Below, in pieces: positions 27,158 through 41,539 of a DNA stretch of 64,000 bases. The notes beneath the pieces are model-generated. The model had not been told where the DNA came from, ran no database searches, and worked only from the letters and a program-made list of their open reading frames with translations. Each line of letters starts with the position of its first letter. Position 1 is the stretch's first letter. The position numbers and the translations under genes are program-made. The stretch comes from Gordius sp. MW1 (lineage: Eukaryota; Nematomorpha; Gordioida; Gordea; Gordiidae): assembly GCA_964036665.1 (NCBI GenBank), contig OZ038529.1, forward strand, positions 9,346,501-9,410,500. Direction: 5' to 3'.

Positions 27158-30100
27158 ATAACGAAACTAATTGTTATATTTAAACCAAGAATAAGCATGA
27201 AAAATAAATGATGACGAATCCACCTGCTAAATTTAATCACATTTTGTAATAATTTACCTTTAATTGTAAACTTATTTTTAAGAAATTAAATAAACTTTTT
27301 GAATAGTTTTTTTAAGATATTATATAAGACTCAATTCAATTTTACAATCTTGAGCACAAATAATAATTATATGGAGGGAACGGTGCAGGAACACGTTATA
27401 ATTTAAAATAAAGTTGTGTTAATTTTGGATACATATTAAATGGTTTTTTAGCTTGAGTTCTTAGGGCCCTAGGTCTTGGAAAGAACTGGTTCATCGAGCC
27501 TGCCCTACTCATTTTTGTCCAAGTTCTGCAAAAAATCCCATCGGGCCAGGCTGGACTTTATCGGACATGATCGGTGGATAAAATTGCAAAGCGAGTAAAA
27601 GACGTATTAATGCAATTTTAAATTAATGAAATATTTTAGAGACTAGTTTACCTTTAATATTATAGGGATAAATTACATTCTATTCCAATAGTTTTATTTA
27701 AATAGTAGGTAAAATTTATATTATAAATTCGCCTTTCATAGGTCTCAAATCTCAATCATAAGCAAGCTGCCTTTAATTGTATAAATTAGTGTGATTTTTA
27801 TTTTTAAAGCTGACGAGTTGTGGTTGTGTTGTGACCATAGACTACAGTTGTGACTAGATATTCGTAAGGAGTTATGCAACGCCCTTTATTTAAAAAATCT
27901 TAGCCTTTATTAGTTTCATTCATTGAATTATTGTCACACCGGTGTTTCATTTTGTAATTTTACTAATCATTTTTATAAACTTATACACATTTGCCATTTT
28001 TTACATATGATCGTTGTTATTTTCCAATATATTTAATTCATCAAAATTAAAAAAAAGATTTATCGAGGATTATTCTTTGACTTAATTAAGGTGTAAGTCG
28101 AAGGTAAACGAGATTTGGAAGACTTAAGTTGATTGGGTTAATAATATTGATAAAGGATTGAAAAGGAATAATTCTAGCAAATTTGGGAAAACAGATAAGA
28201 GAACCAGTTACACTTTAGCTAACAAGAATAGGTAAAAAAATTTAGCTGCTGTTTGCCTCCTCCTCACTTGTTAAAAATTACAGCTCGCCCCCCCCCCCGG
28301 GCAAAACTTTAGCTAAGCCACTGCTAGTATGGGTTTAATTGATTATTTTTTAATCTTTCACGGAAACACTGGTATCATTTCTAAGTTTTAATAAAAAAAT
28401 AAGTAATAAACTCTTGTAAAATCAGAGTTTAAAAAATCATTTTTTAAATCTAGCAAGCTTTAAAGGAGTTTATGAGAAAAAGCACCTCATAAAAAAGTTG
28501 GGCATGTCACTTAAAAGTATGTTGTCTTATTTCAAATAATTAATTTTTATTTAGGAAATTATTTCGATCTGTTAGATTCTGTATTAACTCGCTTACAAAA
28601 TTTAAATCAAAAACTCCTATCTACAAATACTAAAAAGGGAAATCTGTAAGGTAGCAACAAGAACGGGCTTGGGAAGCGATAGCATTAGATTAGAATGTTA
28701 AGGAACGATTTTTAATTTTATATATACAACTTAGATTTAAATTAATGTAGTATATAAACTATAATTTGTGAGGGATCGGAAAAAGCTAAATAAAAACTTT
28801 TGCTTAATATTGTAATGACAATTGTATTTAATATCCCTCTTTTTATATTTTGCTATTATCTCAATCAAGGTGCAGATGGAATTTGGGAATGTATAATTTC
28901 GGACATGCAGGGCGGCAATTTGGTTGGTTTCACAATATAATATAACTTTTTGATTTAATTTTTTCAATTCCTAAACCTTAGTATGGCTCCGAAACCTTTT
29001 ATTTAAAAACAAAAAATTTGAAGACTGCCATTCAGTTATGATTATTGCCAGGAATTGTATAGAGAATAAGCAACATTAAAGATTAAAAACACGCGAGATT
29101 TATGGCAAAAGCATAATGCAGAATCAAAAATTCCTCCAAATGCAAACGAAAAAAATTTTAAAATTTGAGAATTTCTTCTTTTTTAAACAGTATACATAAT
29201 ATATATAAAAATTAAAGCCAACCAGCGGTCAATTTATTTTTTCAACGCAAAAAATATTATTTAATAGCTAAGATACAATAGATGCCAAATGTGCAGGCAC
29301 AAAAATAAAAATGGATTTTAGCCTTTGGCCGGGGTCAGATAAAGTAAAAGTAAGCTAAGGGCATCATTTATTTGCAGGGAATTATTTAGACAGTTTCGCA
29401 ATCATTTGTTATAAAGAAAGCAACAAACTAGAGAAATTGGCAAAAGAATTTAGCCTGTTTCGCAATTATCCGATATATAGGAACACGAACAACCTAGACT
29501 AGTTGCCCAAAGAAATTTATGCATAAAGACAACAACAATAATGGATATTAGGCTCGGGCGAGTCAAAAAATTAAAACCAACCAGCGGTCATTAGCTAGTC
29601 TATTTGCAAAAGCGAAATAAAAGTCTTTTACAGAAGCATAAGTCCACAGCCATTAAAAATCCGTATATGTTTGCAGGGCGGACAACGGACGGACAACCAA
29701 AAGCAAGAGCATAAATTGCATAACAATTAATTTAGGATAAATTAGGAGAATTCATTTAAGCAAATGCATCTTTTTATAACAACAAAAAATGTCGAACAAT
29801 GTAGAGTTTAGTTGTATTGGATTCCAAGCAACCCACTAAATTAACAAAATATAATTTTTATCCCACCATTTGTTCCGTTAAGCTAATAAACATTATTTAA
29901 TAAATAAAATGGGTTAATAATACATAAATTGCATTGCAATTAATATTAATCTTATTAGGGTTAATCATTTTTATTTCGCAGATAATTTTTTTACCCTTTT
30001 TTAATATTACTTTGGCTGTTTTGTTAACCGTTTAGTTTATAAAGCGAATTGCAGCCCTTGCATCCAATTTTATCCCTGTCCTGTCTTATTTTTATTCAAT

Positions 30101-30917
30101 TTTAATATTAAAAAATTTACATTATTTGTTGAATTTTACGTAACTGCCTCTAAAAAACTGATACCAATCACAGACAGCTAGATTACACTATTTGTAATCG
30201 CAAATTAGGGAGTTGGTAAAATGTAACCTTGATTTTATTCAAGATGTAAATATTTTTGGATTAAGCGAAGAAAGGAACTGCCTGGAGTTTATATTCACGC
30301 TGTGCAATGATACTAAGAACAACAACGTACTTATGATCTGCCATATTAGGATGATTTTCTTTTAAAGATCTTCAAAAAATCCCAAAATTTGTGAATAATT
30401 CATTTTTATCAAATAGTTAATCATTTTAATAACAAATAAAATATATAATATTTTTAGATAAAAATTCATTTGCCATATAAAAAGTATAATTTTCTCTAAT
30501 GCCACACAGTCCAACCAGTCAATACCTAACAAGAGGCCAGGAAACAAACATCCTGATTTTGGACTTTTGGACGGGCTAGGGCGGACACCTTAAGATTCCA
30601 GCTATCTGGGCTTAAATGAATTATATTTATTTGGTTAATATTTATTCAAGGCTATTTTAAGGTGATTTGTTCATAAAAAATCTATTAGTCTTAATACATA
30701 AAAAAAGGAAAAAGCGATATCGATAACCAATTTCTAAAATTCGTCGATAATTATGATCACTAAATAATTTATAGTTGGATAAATGACTTTTTCGTGAGAG
30801 AAAACTATAAATGGAAGGATATAACTCGTTTATATTGCAACCTCGGTTCGGGCCCCATGGTAGGATATTCAGCCTTAATAACACTGTATAATAAGGATAA
30901 TAAACAGGTGCACTATT
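27158..30917. other. AT-rich intergenic DNA
   Basis: A MITE scrap with a C run lies near 28290. Apart from the 29205-29720 repeat pair, nothing recognisable. Confidence -1.
29205..29720 (+). repeat. Two diverged copies of a roughly 360-bp unit
   Basis: AAAGCCAACCAGCGGTCA (29214) and AAAACCAACCAGCGGTCA (29575) start two weakly similar segments that also share GCCAAA/GCGAAA and TTTGCAGGG pieces. The first ends with GGCCGGGGTCAGAT and GGCTCGGGCGAGTC. No reading frame. Nature unknown. Confidence -1.
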
Positions 30918-31061
30918 CATGGGCGTAGCCAGCATTGGAATTAGAGGGGGGCTATAATGATTTAGGGAGGGGCAAAATGATAAATTTTTGATATTTTAGC
31001 CATAATTTTAATAAATTTCAACACATTTTTGAATTTGGATCCCCCCTTAGCTAAGCCCATG
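30918..31061. mobile_element. MITE family A
   Basis: CATGGGCGTAGCCAGCATTG left end and TTAGCTAAGCCCATG right end. Flanks GCACTATT and GCATTTGC are only partly alike, so the duplication has decayed. Confidence -1.
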
Positions 31062-34000
31062 GCATTTGCTGATATTGGTAGAGTTTTTTAGCTGTGAACA
31101 CGAACATATTTTCAATTTTCCCAATAGATCAAGTTTTTAGAATGTTTGCTGTCAAAGTTGATAAAACAGCGATATAGCCGTTTTTCAAACGTCAATAACG
31201 TGCAAATTATCGATAAAAGTTTGATTTTATAAATTTAATTTTTAAAAGGGAAGGGGAATCCATTAAATTCTTGTTAATTTAATAAACATTAAATATAATT
31301 ATAAATTGGAACGTTATAAAAACAAACCTTTGCTTATACTTCAGAAAACACAAATATAAATTGATTTCATAGCGTCCTTTGGCGGGCCTTACGTATATCA
31401 AGGCCCGGCCCGAGTCCCTTAGGTTATATCATGGCCCGTCCAGGCCCAGTCCGTTTTAACTTTACAGAAGAGAACCATCCGCAGGCCGTGTTGTGCACGT
31501 GCAGTCTAGTAAGGGTATATTACAAACGCAATTAACTCCTAGTTTTAAAGGAAAGGGAGGGCGACCTTAAGTCTGGGGCACTTTGTCAATGTAAAAAGAA
31601 GAGATAAGTTAATTTTGAATATATATCAAAAATTAACAGTGCTAGGGTAGAGATTTATTTATGGATTCCTATTCCTCTCCCCTTTATTTATAAATCCAAT
31701 TTATTAAACTAAATCTTACCAATTTTGCAACTTTTGCTGTTTTTAGCAACTTTGACAGCAAATATTTCAAAAACTTGGCGTATAGGAAAAAAACAAACAA
31801 TATATTTGTGTTTACCGTAAAAAATTTATACAGAATCTGCAAACAGTTTGCCGGTCGATTTTATGTGTTCATTATTTGCTGACCAGTGCAATTTGGTTAT
31901 GGTCGAGGAGCATTTGAAAAGTTCGGGCCGGTAAATTTAAACCGGCAGGACCAGGTTCGAGAAAGAAAAAAGAGGAAAGACTTCTGATCCATACAACAAT
32001 TTATGCTAGGGGTAGCAACGCATAAGGTTGTAAATAAGAAATGCGACAGGCCTATGTAAATTGGGAGCGCTAATGCTTGAATTTTTAAAACGTGTCCTAA
32101 TTTCAAATTACTTAAATGAAGTGGTAAGGCATTCACGATTCTAACATTTTAACTATTCCATTTTAACTCCCATTACAATATTCATATTCCGTTATAGAAT
32201 TTTTATTTACTAACTCCTTGTTACCGTTTGTTAATATCTTTTGTATCACAAGCATAAATCGATGAATATTAAAAAATTTTAAAATAAAAAACGGATTTTG
32301 ACAACTCTAAGTAAAAATATTCGAGGTATTTATAACTTGTTGAATATTGTAATAAATGAAAGGTGAACACCACGTGTTTGTACAACATTATTTTACAATA
32401 GTTTTAGATGCGTTTTTAAATAGACATACTAATTTAGGACCATAGGTCTAGCTTTGGGATGGCAAAACAACCGTTAATGAATAAAGGAGCGAAAGGATTC
32501 ATTTATAGAACATTACTTATAGATGCATCAAACAAATTTGTAATAATTTGCGGTAGGACCTTTAGCTAAGCTATTCCTTAGCATTTTATTGATACCTTCG
32601 ATAAATATAATTAATATAAAATTTTAAAGTTCTACATTACTTATAATTTTTATAATTCTTGTTCAAAATAACCAAACTATAATCTTTAAATTGTTACTCA
32701 AAAATGGATTTCAAATGAATCATTTAAAGATATAATTATTTTGATTTTATTACAAAGAGCAATATTTTTAAAAAATCATAATTTGTGAACATGAAATGGA
32801 AAGAATTTAGAACTTCAAGCCTTTCCGATTCTCAACCTTAATAATTTAGGGTAATTTTAAGGCACCCTTACATTTTTTACAATTTAAAAAAAACCTGTAC
32901 AGCTCATAATTGATTTAAAATCTTCGTAGAAGATATGAAATATTTTCAATCACTTTCATAAGAAAGCATGAAAAAGTAATTTGGTAATAATTAATAATGC
33001 AAAAACGATAAACAACATAACCATCTTCAAAGCTTTATTTTAATCACGCGTTTATAGTTTTAAATTAATTTTTATTAATTAGCCCTGTAATTGAAATGAA
33101 GTTCTAGAGCAATTAATTTTTTTATTATGTAGAAGCTTAATTGTGTGAAAAAAATATCAATAACAATAAATAAATAAAAATGAATCAGACACAATGTACA
33201 TAATCCATTAGTTGTACAATTTTTTTGAATATTGTCAATTTAATAAAAGTGAAAGTAGCTAAAATTGCCAGATTCAAAAATACAAATTGCCAATAAATGG
33301 TCTTTGTGTATCATTGCATTAATTTATTCTTCCTTTATATTATCGGGGCTAAAGAGAATAAAAAAAAATTTAAATATATTGCCGACAAAATAACTTTTTA
33401 TCTACCTGTTTCAAAAATTAGCTAGTAGTAAGAAAATAATAATGCCAACATTTACCCTTTGATTCCCCTCCGTACATTTGTGCTATGATTATTTTTTGAT
33501 ATATATATTGAACCTTTTTATCCGCCATTCAAATATTTAGGATTTAACAAAAGTAGCTCATGCTTTTTAGCTTAATATTTACCCGGATTTTCGGGAACTA
33601 CAAAATTTAATACTATTGTCACATTAAAAATCCAAAAATATTATTAGATTTTCACCTGGAACAACATGCTAGATTTAAACAAACGAAATTAATTTAGAAT
33701 TGTAAATTTAATATTTAAAATTTATCAAATATTATTTAAACTATCCTGCAAATAATTTGAGTATACTTCGATTTTAAAATCTAGTATTAACCTTAAAAGA
33801 AAATTAATAATAACACATTATCTCAAACTTTAGGGGGGGGGGGCAAAGAAATATCCATTTACGCATGAAAATCTTATGCCGATATAGCCAACTTAAGTGG
33901 TAAATTCATGCGCGGAAAAAACCAATACATGAAAATTCGTGCAAAAAAGCAGGCAAAAATATGAGATTTGGTGTGGAAATCAAATATCACTCGAACTGTT

Positions 34001-34560
34001 AAAACCTAACAAATAATTAAGCATTTGTAAATAAAAGCCAATTCCTTATTATGTATAAATTCTAAATTATACTATTATCAATGTCAATACACACATGTAT
34101 TTAGCAATTTACCTGGAAAATTAATCTCTGCTCACCCCTTCCATATAGTTTCATAAACTCACGTGGAATGAATAGGAAAAGAGAAGAATCATGTTTCATA
34201 ATGTCCAATAAACTTGATTTTTCAAGGTCTTTATTTGTACGTTTTCTTTGAAACCCTTTAATATTTTCGGTAAATAATTTTTAGCTCCATGTGTTATGGT
34301 AGTATTCCTTTTCAATAAATTTGATTTGCATTTTGTTTTATCATATAAACAGGAAAATACAATAATTATGGAAAAACCCAAAAATATTGAATGACCCCAT
34401 ATCATCTTGACATTCGCAGTGGCACTATATAGCCTACCATTGATTATCAACAAGGTAACGGGCATGATGCTCAATCAATTTTCCTGAATCTTTCAAGGCA
34501 ACTGCTAAAAGTTTTGTGTCCTAGAATATGTAGTTACCTTTTCCTTCTATTTCAAACAAA
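31062..34560. other. AT-rich intergenic DNA
   Basis: A short AAGGCCCGGCCCGAG patch (31375-31460) is a GGGCC repeat remnant. The remaining open frames are short and featureless. Confidence -1.
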
Positions 34561-35300
34561 ATTTAAAGAAAATGGATGTTGGGTGGGTGCAGTGAAAATG
34601 TAATAAATAAAATTATCACAACTCGCCTTTTATATATTATTGTATGTGCTATTATTAATTTAGGGATGGGCACCAAAATTAGGGTGGGGGTGTTTATAAT
34701 AGCTCGGTGCAGAGCCGAGATGACGAGGATGCGGGCGGTACCTGCAATTAAATCATTTAGGATATTAAATTTTAATTTCACATACACTTCTGCCTTATAC
34801 AGCACCGCACTCTTTATGCTTCCTGCTGCATTAACATATAACTTTTCCAGAGGGCCCCGGTCCTGCTCCTGTGTCATGCTGCTCGGCAATCACACTTATT
34901 ATTACTATTATTATAATTGCGCCGTAGTGTAGATGTTCCCCAAAATTCTGAAGGAATCACAGTTAAATTGCAGAGGCGGGGCGGGGGGGGGGGGGGGGGG
35001 GGGGGTAAGGGTGATCTCGATGCAAAATTATAGCAATTTCAAGTTTTGCTCACCGACGTCGTGTCGGCCTGCCACCCCCTCAAACACGCCTACAAATTAT
35101 CATATAAACTGTTGCTATCATTAAATAATTATCATTAATTATACTGCCACCATCGCTAATTTTCTTCCTTCTCCCAAACTCAGCCTCTATAACACAACAA
35201 CTATCTTCTCCTTCCTCTTGTTAGTTGTTACATCCCTCTTCCGTAAATTGCTATTTAGGGGACCTGGGCTCCCCACCACTTCTTTACAGAGATGTCACAA
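34561..35300. other. GC-richer patch with overlapping short open frames
   Basis: Both strands are open for over 100 codons at 34563-34932. The minus frame includes GPLEKLYVNAAGSIKSAVLY and has an internal acceptor-like TTAATTGCAG. No domain recognised and no preferred strand. May be a lost or partial exon, or a regulatory patch. Confidence -1.
34983..35005 (+). repeat. Run of 23 G
   Basis: Uninterrupted G tract preceded by GGCGGGGC. Prone to sequencing length error and to quadruplex formation. Confidence -1.
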
Positions 35301-35411
35301 ACAGCACAAATTATATATCATTAAAGTTAAATTTTCACTCATCTCTTATGTATTGTATTATTAAATATCGCAAGAATCCAGGTTTCATATGGGACGATTA
35401 CAAATTAATGA

Positions 35412-35593
35412 GTGCTGAAAAGTTTAAAGTCTAAGCAGATTTTATTTTATCAAAAATTGAAGTTTTGGTATAAAATGATAAGGTAGAATAAATTATAAAG
35501 GTGCTGAAAAGTTTAGAGTCTATCTAAGCAGATTTTATTTTATCAAAAATTGAAGTTTTGGTATAAAATGATAAGGTAGAATAAATTATAAAG
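35412..35593 (+). repeat. Tandem duplication of about 90 bp
   Basis: The unit GTGCTGAAAAGTTTAAAGTC ... AATTATAAAG occurs at 35412-35500 and again at 35501-35593 with a four-base TCTA insertion and one substitution. A recent duplication; no coding potential. Confidence -1.
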
Positions 35594-38500
35594 TTGCATC
35601 TAACTAATCAATCGATCTCCTTGTTTATAATGATAAAATTATAGAATAATTATAACAGAATCCTCTAATGTTAAAGGTATAATTTGGAAGAGTGTTGTCG
35701 CAAGCAAATGTAATTGCTTCTTTCCGCCCCTTTTAAAACATTTAAATAGGCGGCCACCCATGCTTACCCCACCCCCCGTTCCTTCACCCTTCAACATTTA
35801 TTTTTATAATGATAGTTTGCGCAATTAAGTTTAATTTTGCTTTTAATATTACATATAATTACACTCGCGCAACAACGGCCTTCATACCTATCAAAAAATT
35901 TAACATCACTTCATATTTAAAATTTCACCGTTGAAGATAAAAAGAATGATTTAACTGATAACTTTCGGATAGGAGATATTTGTAGGTTGTAATCGTTTTA
36001 ATTGTTTAAAAGTATTTTCAATTATTAAGACATATTCAAAAAATCGGCTTAATCATGGTAGGGTAAAAATATTTTGTTACAACTCTTTTTGTAAATATAA
36101 ATTAATCCTAATCCTAATAAAAGCAAACAGAACCAAAAATTTCACAGTACATGCATGGTCATTTATTTTTGAGATTCTAAAAGCTTTCTTATAAACTTTT
36201 CCATCTAAATGACACCCCTTCCACTCATGTGCGTCTAAATAGATGGCCATGCCATCTTTAATATTTAAAAATTATAACATAAATAAATAAAATTATTTAA
36301 CCTAAAAATATAAATTTTATGATCTCAAAAGTCCACTAGGAAACCAGATTATGATATTATACAAATTATATCAATGATAATAAATCAGTTTTTAACATTT
36401 TTTAATGTCGGTTTGTCAATTTATTTTTAAAATATAAAGGGCATTCGAATGTCCGTGATGGGATATTGAAGATAGTCTTATATACTCTGCAAAATAAAAT
36501 GTGCTATTAATTATTAATTACAAGTCAAAAAGCGGTCACGATCGTGAACATTGAATATTTTAAAATTTTGACTTTCACAATTCATCTTTTGCAACCTAAA
36601 TCGAATATACGAGCGGTTAAGGTAAACGGATTAAGGTCTTTAATTCTAATATCTCCTCTTTTAGCAGAATATTAATAGGAGGCGAATAGACCACTTACAT
36701 CATGATTTATTCATGACATTCTGACTATAAGCGGTATAGGGAGTTGGTCATTAAACTATGGACTAGGTGCTATAGTTTTAATTATTTATGAACCCAACAT
36801 CTTAAAACAACTATTGATAAAACCTCAGAACCAAAAACTGTTTTATTGATTTAGTATAGTCGTTAGATCCGAAGAGTATTTTTAAGAAAAAGTGATATTT
36901 TATATTTCCAAGTTTGCATTATGACGCAATACAAACATATATATAGCATTTAATTTTTTGTTGGATTCCATTAAACACGAATGTAAATTTGTAGCAAATT
37001 ATTATTAGAATGACCAAATTAAAGATGGCTAAGAAATATTTGGCGAATCAGTAAAAATGATATATTTTACGATTAGAATAGTAGAAAAATAACAGGAAAA
37101 GGGGGTGGCGCAGTTTTGCATATAGATATGTCTATTTAGTAATATTAATTTATTTCTAACTAACATCTTCCAAGTTACAGTTTGAAAGTTGCTAGACTCT
37201 GAACATGTTACGACTTGGGACAAAACGACTAAAAATATTTTTTATGCACAATATTAATATGAACATCTTGGATTTGCAAATTAATTAGATTAACAATCTT
37301 TTTAAAAACATATATCTGACAGGAGTCAAATGAAAGGAGGAGGAAACATAAAATTAAAAGGCAATGGCGCGAGTTTTATTGTTGCTAAAAAATTTTCTTT
37401 AAACGGAAGCATAGAAATATGTCCGTTTTCTGATTGCGTATTATTTAACTTATCTCGGCTCGTATGTTTTAAAATTGAAGAGTTTATACTTGGTCCAGTT
37501 AATGATCCTCATGTACCCTAAGGATCAACCTTGGACATTTTCCTATTTTGTGTGTGCAATGAAGCTGTGTTTATTTTTTTTAAATTACTTAAATATAATA
37601 ATTATATAATTTCTTATCTATCCCATGCATTTATTTTTTGCGCAATCTTTAAGTAAATATCTAGATCAAATGGATAGTAACTAATATTTTAAAAATTAAT
37701 TCATCTATATAAATAGACAAAAGTTATGAGTTAATTATCCTTTTTTTGTTTCAAATTCGTTTTATGATCTTCCTTGTTATATGTCAAATACAAATTGACG
37801 TGCAATATGTTAAATATCAAATAAAAGCATTATCATTTTTTTAAAAAGTTTGGCAACTTTAAATTGAGCATCTGCCAAGCGCCCAAACTAATTGCAATCT
37901 ATGACATATTTGCTACCATCTCTTGATGATAATTATGTAATTACAGGACGTGAGGTATAATTTGTGATTTATTTTAGTAAAGGAAGGGGTGTGGGTATGA
38001 GGTTATTAGGTGGCCGCCCCATCATTACTCTTCAACGTGATAATAAAAAAAGCCTGCCAAACACCGTATAAAGGTAAATTACTTTATTTATAACCACAGA
38101 TATGCAGTATAGATATGAAGTGGTGTTGTGTTTAATGTCTCAAATTTTTTTTCAAAAATATAGCACCCCTATAGTAATCTTATGACTCAAAATATGGCTC
38201 CCGAACGCCATTCAAATACGTATATGATCACATATTGTGGGTTGGGGGCAATGCTAGGTGTATAATTAATTTTAATTACACTCTCATTCCTTTCCTTTGG
38301 ATAGACAAGCAAGTCAGATTGTTGCACCATAGCGCCCAAAACCATATTTGTGGAGTAAAGGGGGTAGGGGGTGTTCAAATAGCAATTTGTCATATTTGGT
38401 TTGCGACATTTTTATGGCTAATTGCCTCGCGTGGCTGTTAATATATAGCGCCATCATAAATGTTTTAATTCAATTTAGATTCCAAGGTAAACGACATATC

Positions 38501-39344
38501 TATTTACTTCGTTGAAATTTAAAATAATAGCATTAAAAATTATATTAACTCCAAAATATTTGCATTTTACCACATTTTTATTGTGTAAATAAAGGCAATT
38601 AAAAGCATAAAATATGATAGTTGCACATATAGATGATCTAAGGTATATCAAGCGTATATGAATTTAAAGGTTGAAGATAAGCATAATGCATATTAAGAAT
38701 ATGTAAAAAAAGTTAGTTCAAAATATAAACATGAAAGACTAAAAGCTTTTGTAATTTGCATATACACATAATTGATTGAATATGCATTAAGAACAGACCT
38801 TACTCCTTTCAAAAACTCTTCAATTCATACACATTTACGACATTAATGAATCAAAGCTATTGACCTCACCACGATACTTAGTTAATTTATCAAACATCAT
38901 ATATAACTCAAATTAGTCAATACTATATATATCTAGAATAAAAGTGTTATTAATTCATTGTATTAAGCTTGGTAGATTGTAAGGTTAAAACAATACTGAT
39001 ACTAGGAATTATAATTTAGACTACCAGTTTATTCTAAAAGGCTACGCTAATAGGCGTCAGCATCAACACGTCTATCTAGTTTGCATGTATGTACATCTAA
39101 GTTATATATTTGGCATTAAATTATAACAAATAGCCTTTTAAAATATTTCCATTTTTGCATAAATCATTTTCTTACTCAAATGATCTTATATATATAAATG
39201 TGATGTGCGTTTCGTTGTTCTTTAAGACCACTGAAGTTCTCAACCGAACCCATACTCTAGCATTCCTCTTGTTTGCCCGCCTTAATATATAAAAGAAATA
39301 TTTATCTTTGACTTAATTTACTTTTAAAAAGCCAGGGTCAAATT
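35594..39344. other. AT-rich intergenic DNA
   Basis: Short frames at 37330-37521 and 38235-38441 show no motif. GGCGGCCACC at 35751 and its reverse near 38010 are the only notable words. Confidence -1.
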
Positions 39345-40260
39345 GTAAGCATCAAGCCTTAGAGCTTTGGAATTTGAATGTCACACCCGAGACCGTTCAA
39401 CCTCAAAGTAGGAGACAAAAGGATTGGGATTCTGGACTCGTATCGCGCTCCGTTGATTACCTTTTATCGAGCAGCGACGATAGCCAGCATTACAACCTTA
39501 GGTCCCTCGCTTTTGATGGTTCAGGTCACGAGTGGCTTGAAGCCTATCACAGCAAACTTTTGGGAATGCTGCTTGAAGACTTTGAGCTATCATATTCCAT
39601 AGCTTTAAGGTTGGGGATCAGCTACAGCAGAGAATTCAATTGTCGTAACTGCCTTTCCACTGTAGACTAATATGCTAGGCACCCTCTACACTGCCTAGCA
39701 AACAAATATAAATATTTTAGGCACACTAAAGCCAATTTATTATTTCAAGCTGCCCTCAAATAGGCAAAAATCCCCTCAATTCTTGAGCCGTCAGATGCCT
39801 CTCTCGAGGGTAGGATGCGCCCTGATGGCTCTTCTCTAGTCCCCTGGCAAAATAGCCTATCCCTCAAATGGGATTTTACTTGTATTGACCATTTGCCCCT
39901 TCCCATTTTAATTACGACCCTATCGCCACAGCAGAAGGGCGTAAAACTACCAAGTACTCTGCCCTTTTGGCATCCTATATTTTTATCCCTGTCGTTGCCT
40001 CGTGCTCCGGTTCCTTCGGTAAACAGGCAATGGTTTTTTTTTAAAGAAGTCGGAAAACGCTCACCGAAATCTAAAATTTCTGCTCCTTTTTACTCAGGCA
40101 ACAACTAGTAATTCTTGTTGTACGATACAACTTTAAATCCTTCGCCGACTCATGGCCCGTTTTAGAAGATAATGATATTGTATTTAACCAATATGTCTTT
40201 CTTTATTTATATACTTCGCTTATTTATGTAACCTTGTTTAGTGAAAATAAACTTTTTAAC
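39345..40260 (+). pseudogene. YLDD-type retroelement, C-terminal part (+ copy)
   Basis: Starts in-frame at ELWNLNVTPETVQPQ, then QKDWDSGLVSRSVDYLL, HEWLEAYHSKLLG, CRNC, ARHPLHCL, then GRMRPDGSSLVPWQNSLSLK and WDFTCIDHLP. After a frameshift it reads KYSALLASYIFIPVVA, GKQAMVFFKEVGKRL and LLRQQLVIL. The order and motifs match the C-terminal region of a widespread invertebrate retroelement family (RPDG---PW--G--L-WD). Stops occur at 39670 and after AALK. A poly(A) signal AATAAA lies near 40245. The reverse transcriptase is not present upstream of this copy. Confidence -1.
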
Positions 40261-41539
40261 CATTAATTGTAAGCATTGACTCTTAACCTTTTGTTGGTTT
40301 TATGAGATATGACCCAAGATTTATTTAAATATATCATAAGAATTAAGTTACCATGGGTAGAGAACTTAATTTTCTCTAGCAGAACAAAATATTTCTTAAG
40401 ATATCTTTACAATTTTGTGCATTTTGGACCTTTGCCAAATATAAGGCGTTTTTGGAGGCCTGGGTCATATTTCAGTAAAACACATCGTTTATATTACAGA
40501 TTATCTGTTTATTTTATTGTTTAAAATGTTATAGATGGCTATCTTAACGCGACAGTTACCAGTGTAACTTGTATGTGACGCAACTTTAGAACCACTTTTC
40601 CCAAAAACTACTGAAGATAACAACATTTTATGAATTAAATTTGAAATATTGGATGGGGATAAATCATCTGATACAATTGTATTAATTCTTCTTCATTGGA
40701 TCTTGAATTATAATCGTTTAAAAATGGTAAAAATTACAATTCCGACCTTTCTTATTTTATTTTATTTTATATATATGTACACTCAATAATAAGTTTTCGC
40801 AACTTAATTTACATAATCTGTATAATTTCACAACATTTTGATAGTGATTTCAAATTCATATGAGTACATTAAAGACTTCGAAATTCGCCTTAAAGTTGAA
40901 GGTCACTTACAGGTTACACTGGGCAGAGCTTGAGAACCTAGCGTAACCCTTTTAATGATTTAATTATATTTTTCTTATTTTTCTGATAGTATAAAGGGGG
41001 TGTGTGTAGAATAGTCAAGAATAGAAAATATTCTGCGCTTTTAAACTATAAAATGTCTTGGTAAAATGATATTTTCGATTTTCTATGATTTTTTGATAGG
41101 AAATATGACGGATACATGATAATTGTAGATAAAATTATACCTGCTAATATGCCAAATATGGCAAAATTGGTTCCACTGATAATTTTAATGCGGCCTAAAA
41201 TAGAGGTCTATATTTCTATAATTCATTCTAATTTTATGATATTTTTATGGAATTTACCCCATGATTTTAATAGTAGATGGCGGACATTTTAAAATTTGGT
41301 CCCATTCTCAGGTTTGTAGCAATAAGTCCGCCGTTAGAAAAAGTTAAAAAAGATCATAAATAAAATTTTGACTGTCGTTACTTCCCTTCAAATAATATAG
41401 AAGTTTTAGTACTTCGCTTTAGATATTATATTTATTATGCAAAAAACACAACATTAATCTGAATTAACGATCAGCGAATTTGATTTATATTACAATTCAT
41501 AACGGGTAATTAGTCTCTCAAAAATGTCTAAATATATTG
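40261..41539. other. AT-rich intergenic DNA
   Basis: No gene or repeat recognised; a 71-codon frame at 40309-40524 has no motif. Confidence -1.

Noticed and set aside
35751-38012. GGCGGCCACC and its reverse complement as ends of a 2.3-kb element
   Set aside because: The word is nearly palindromic, the similarity could equally be direct, and no target duplication or coding content supports an element.
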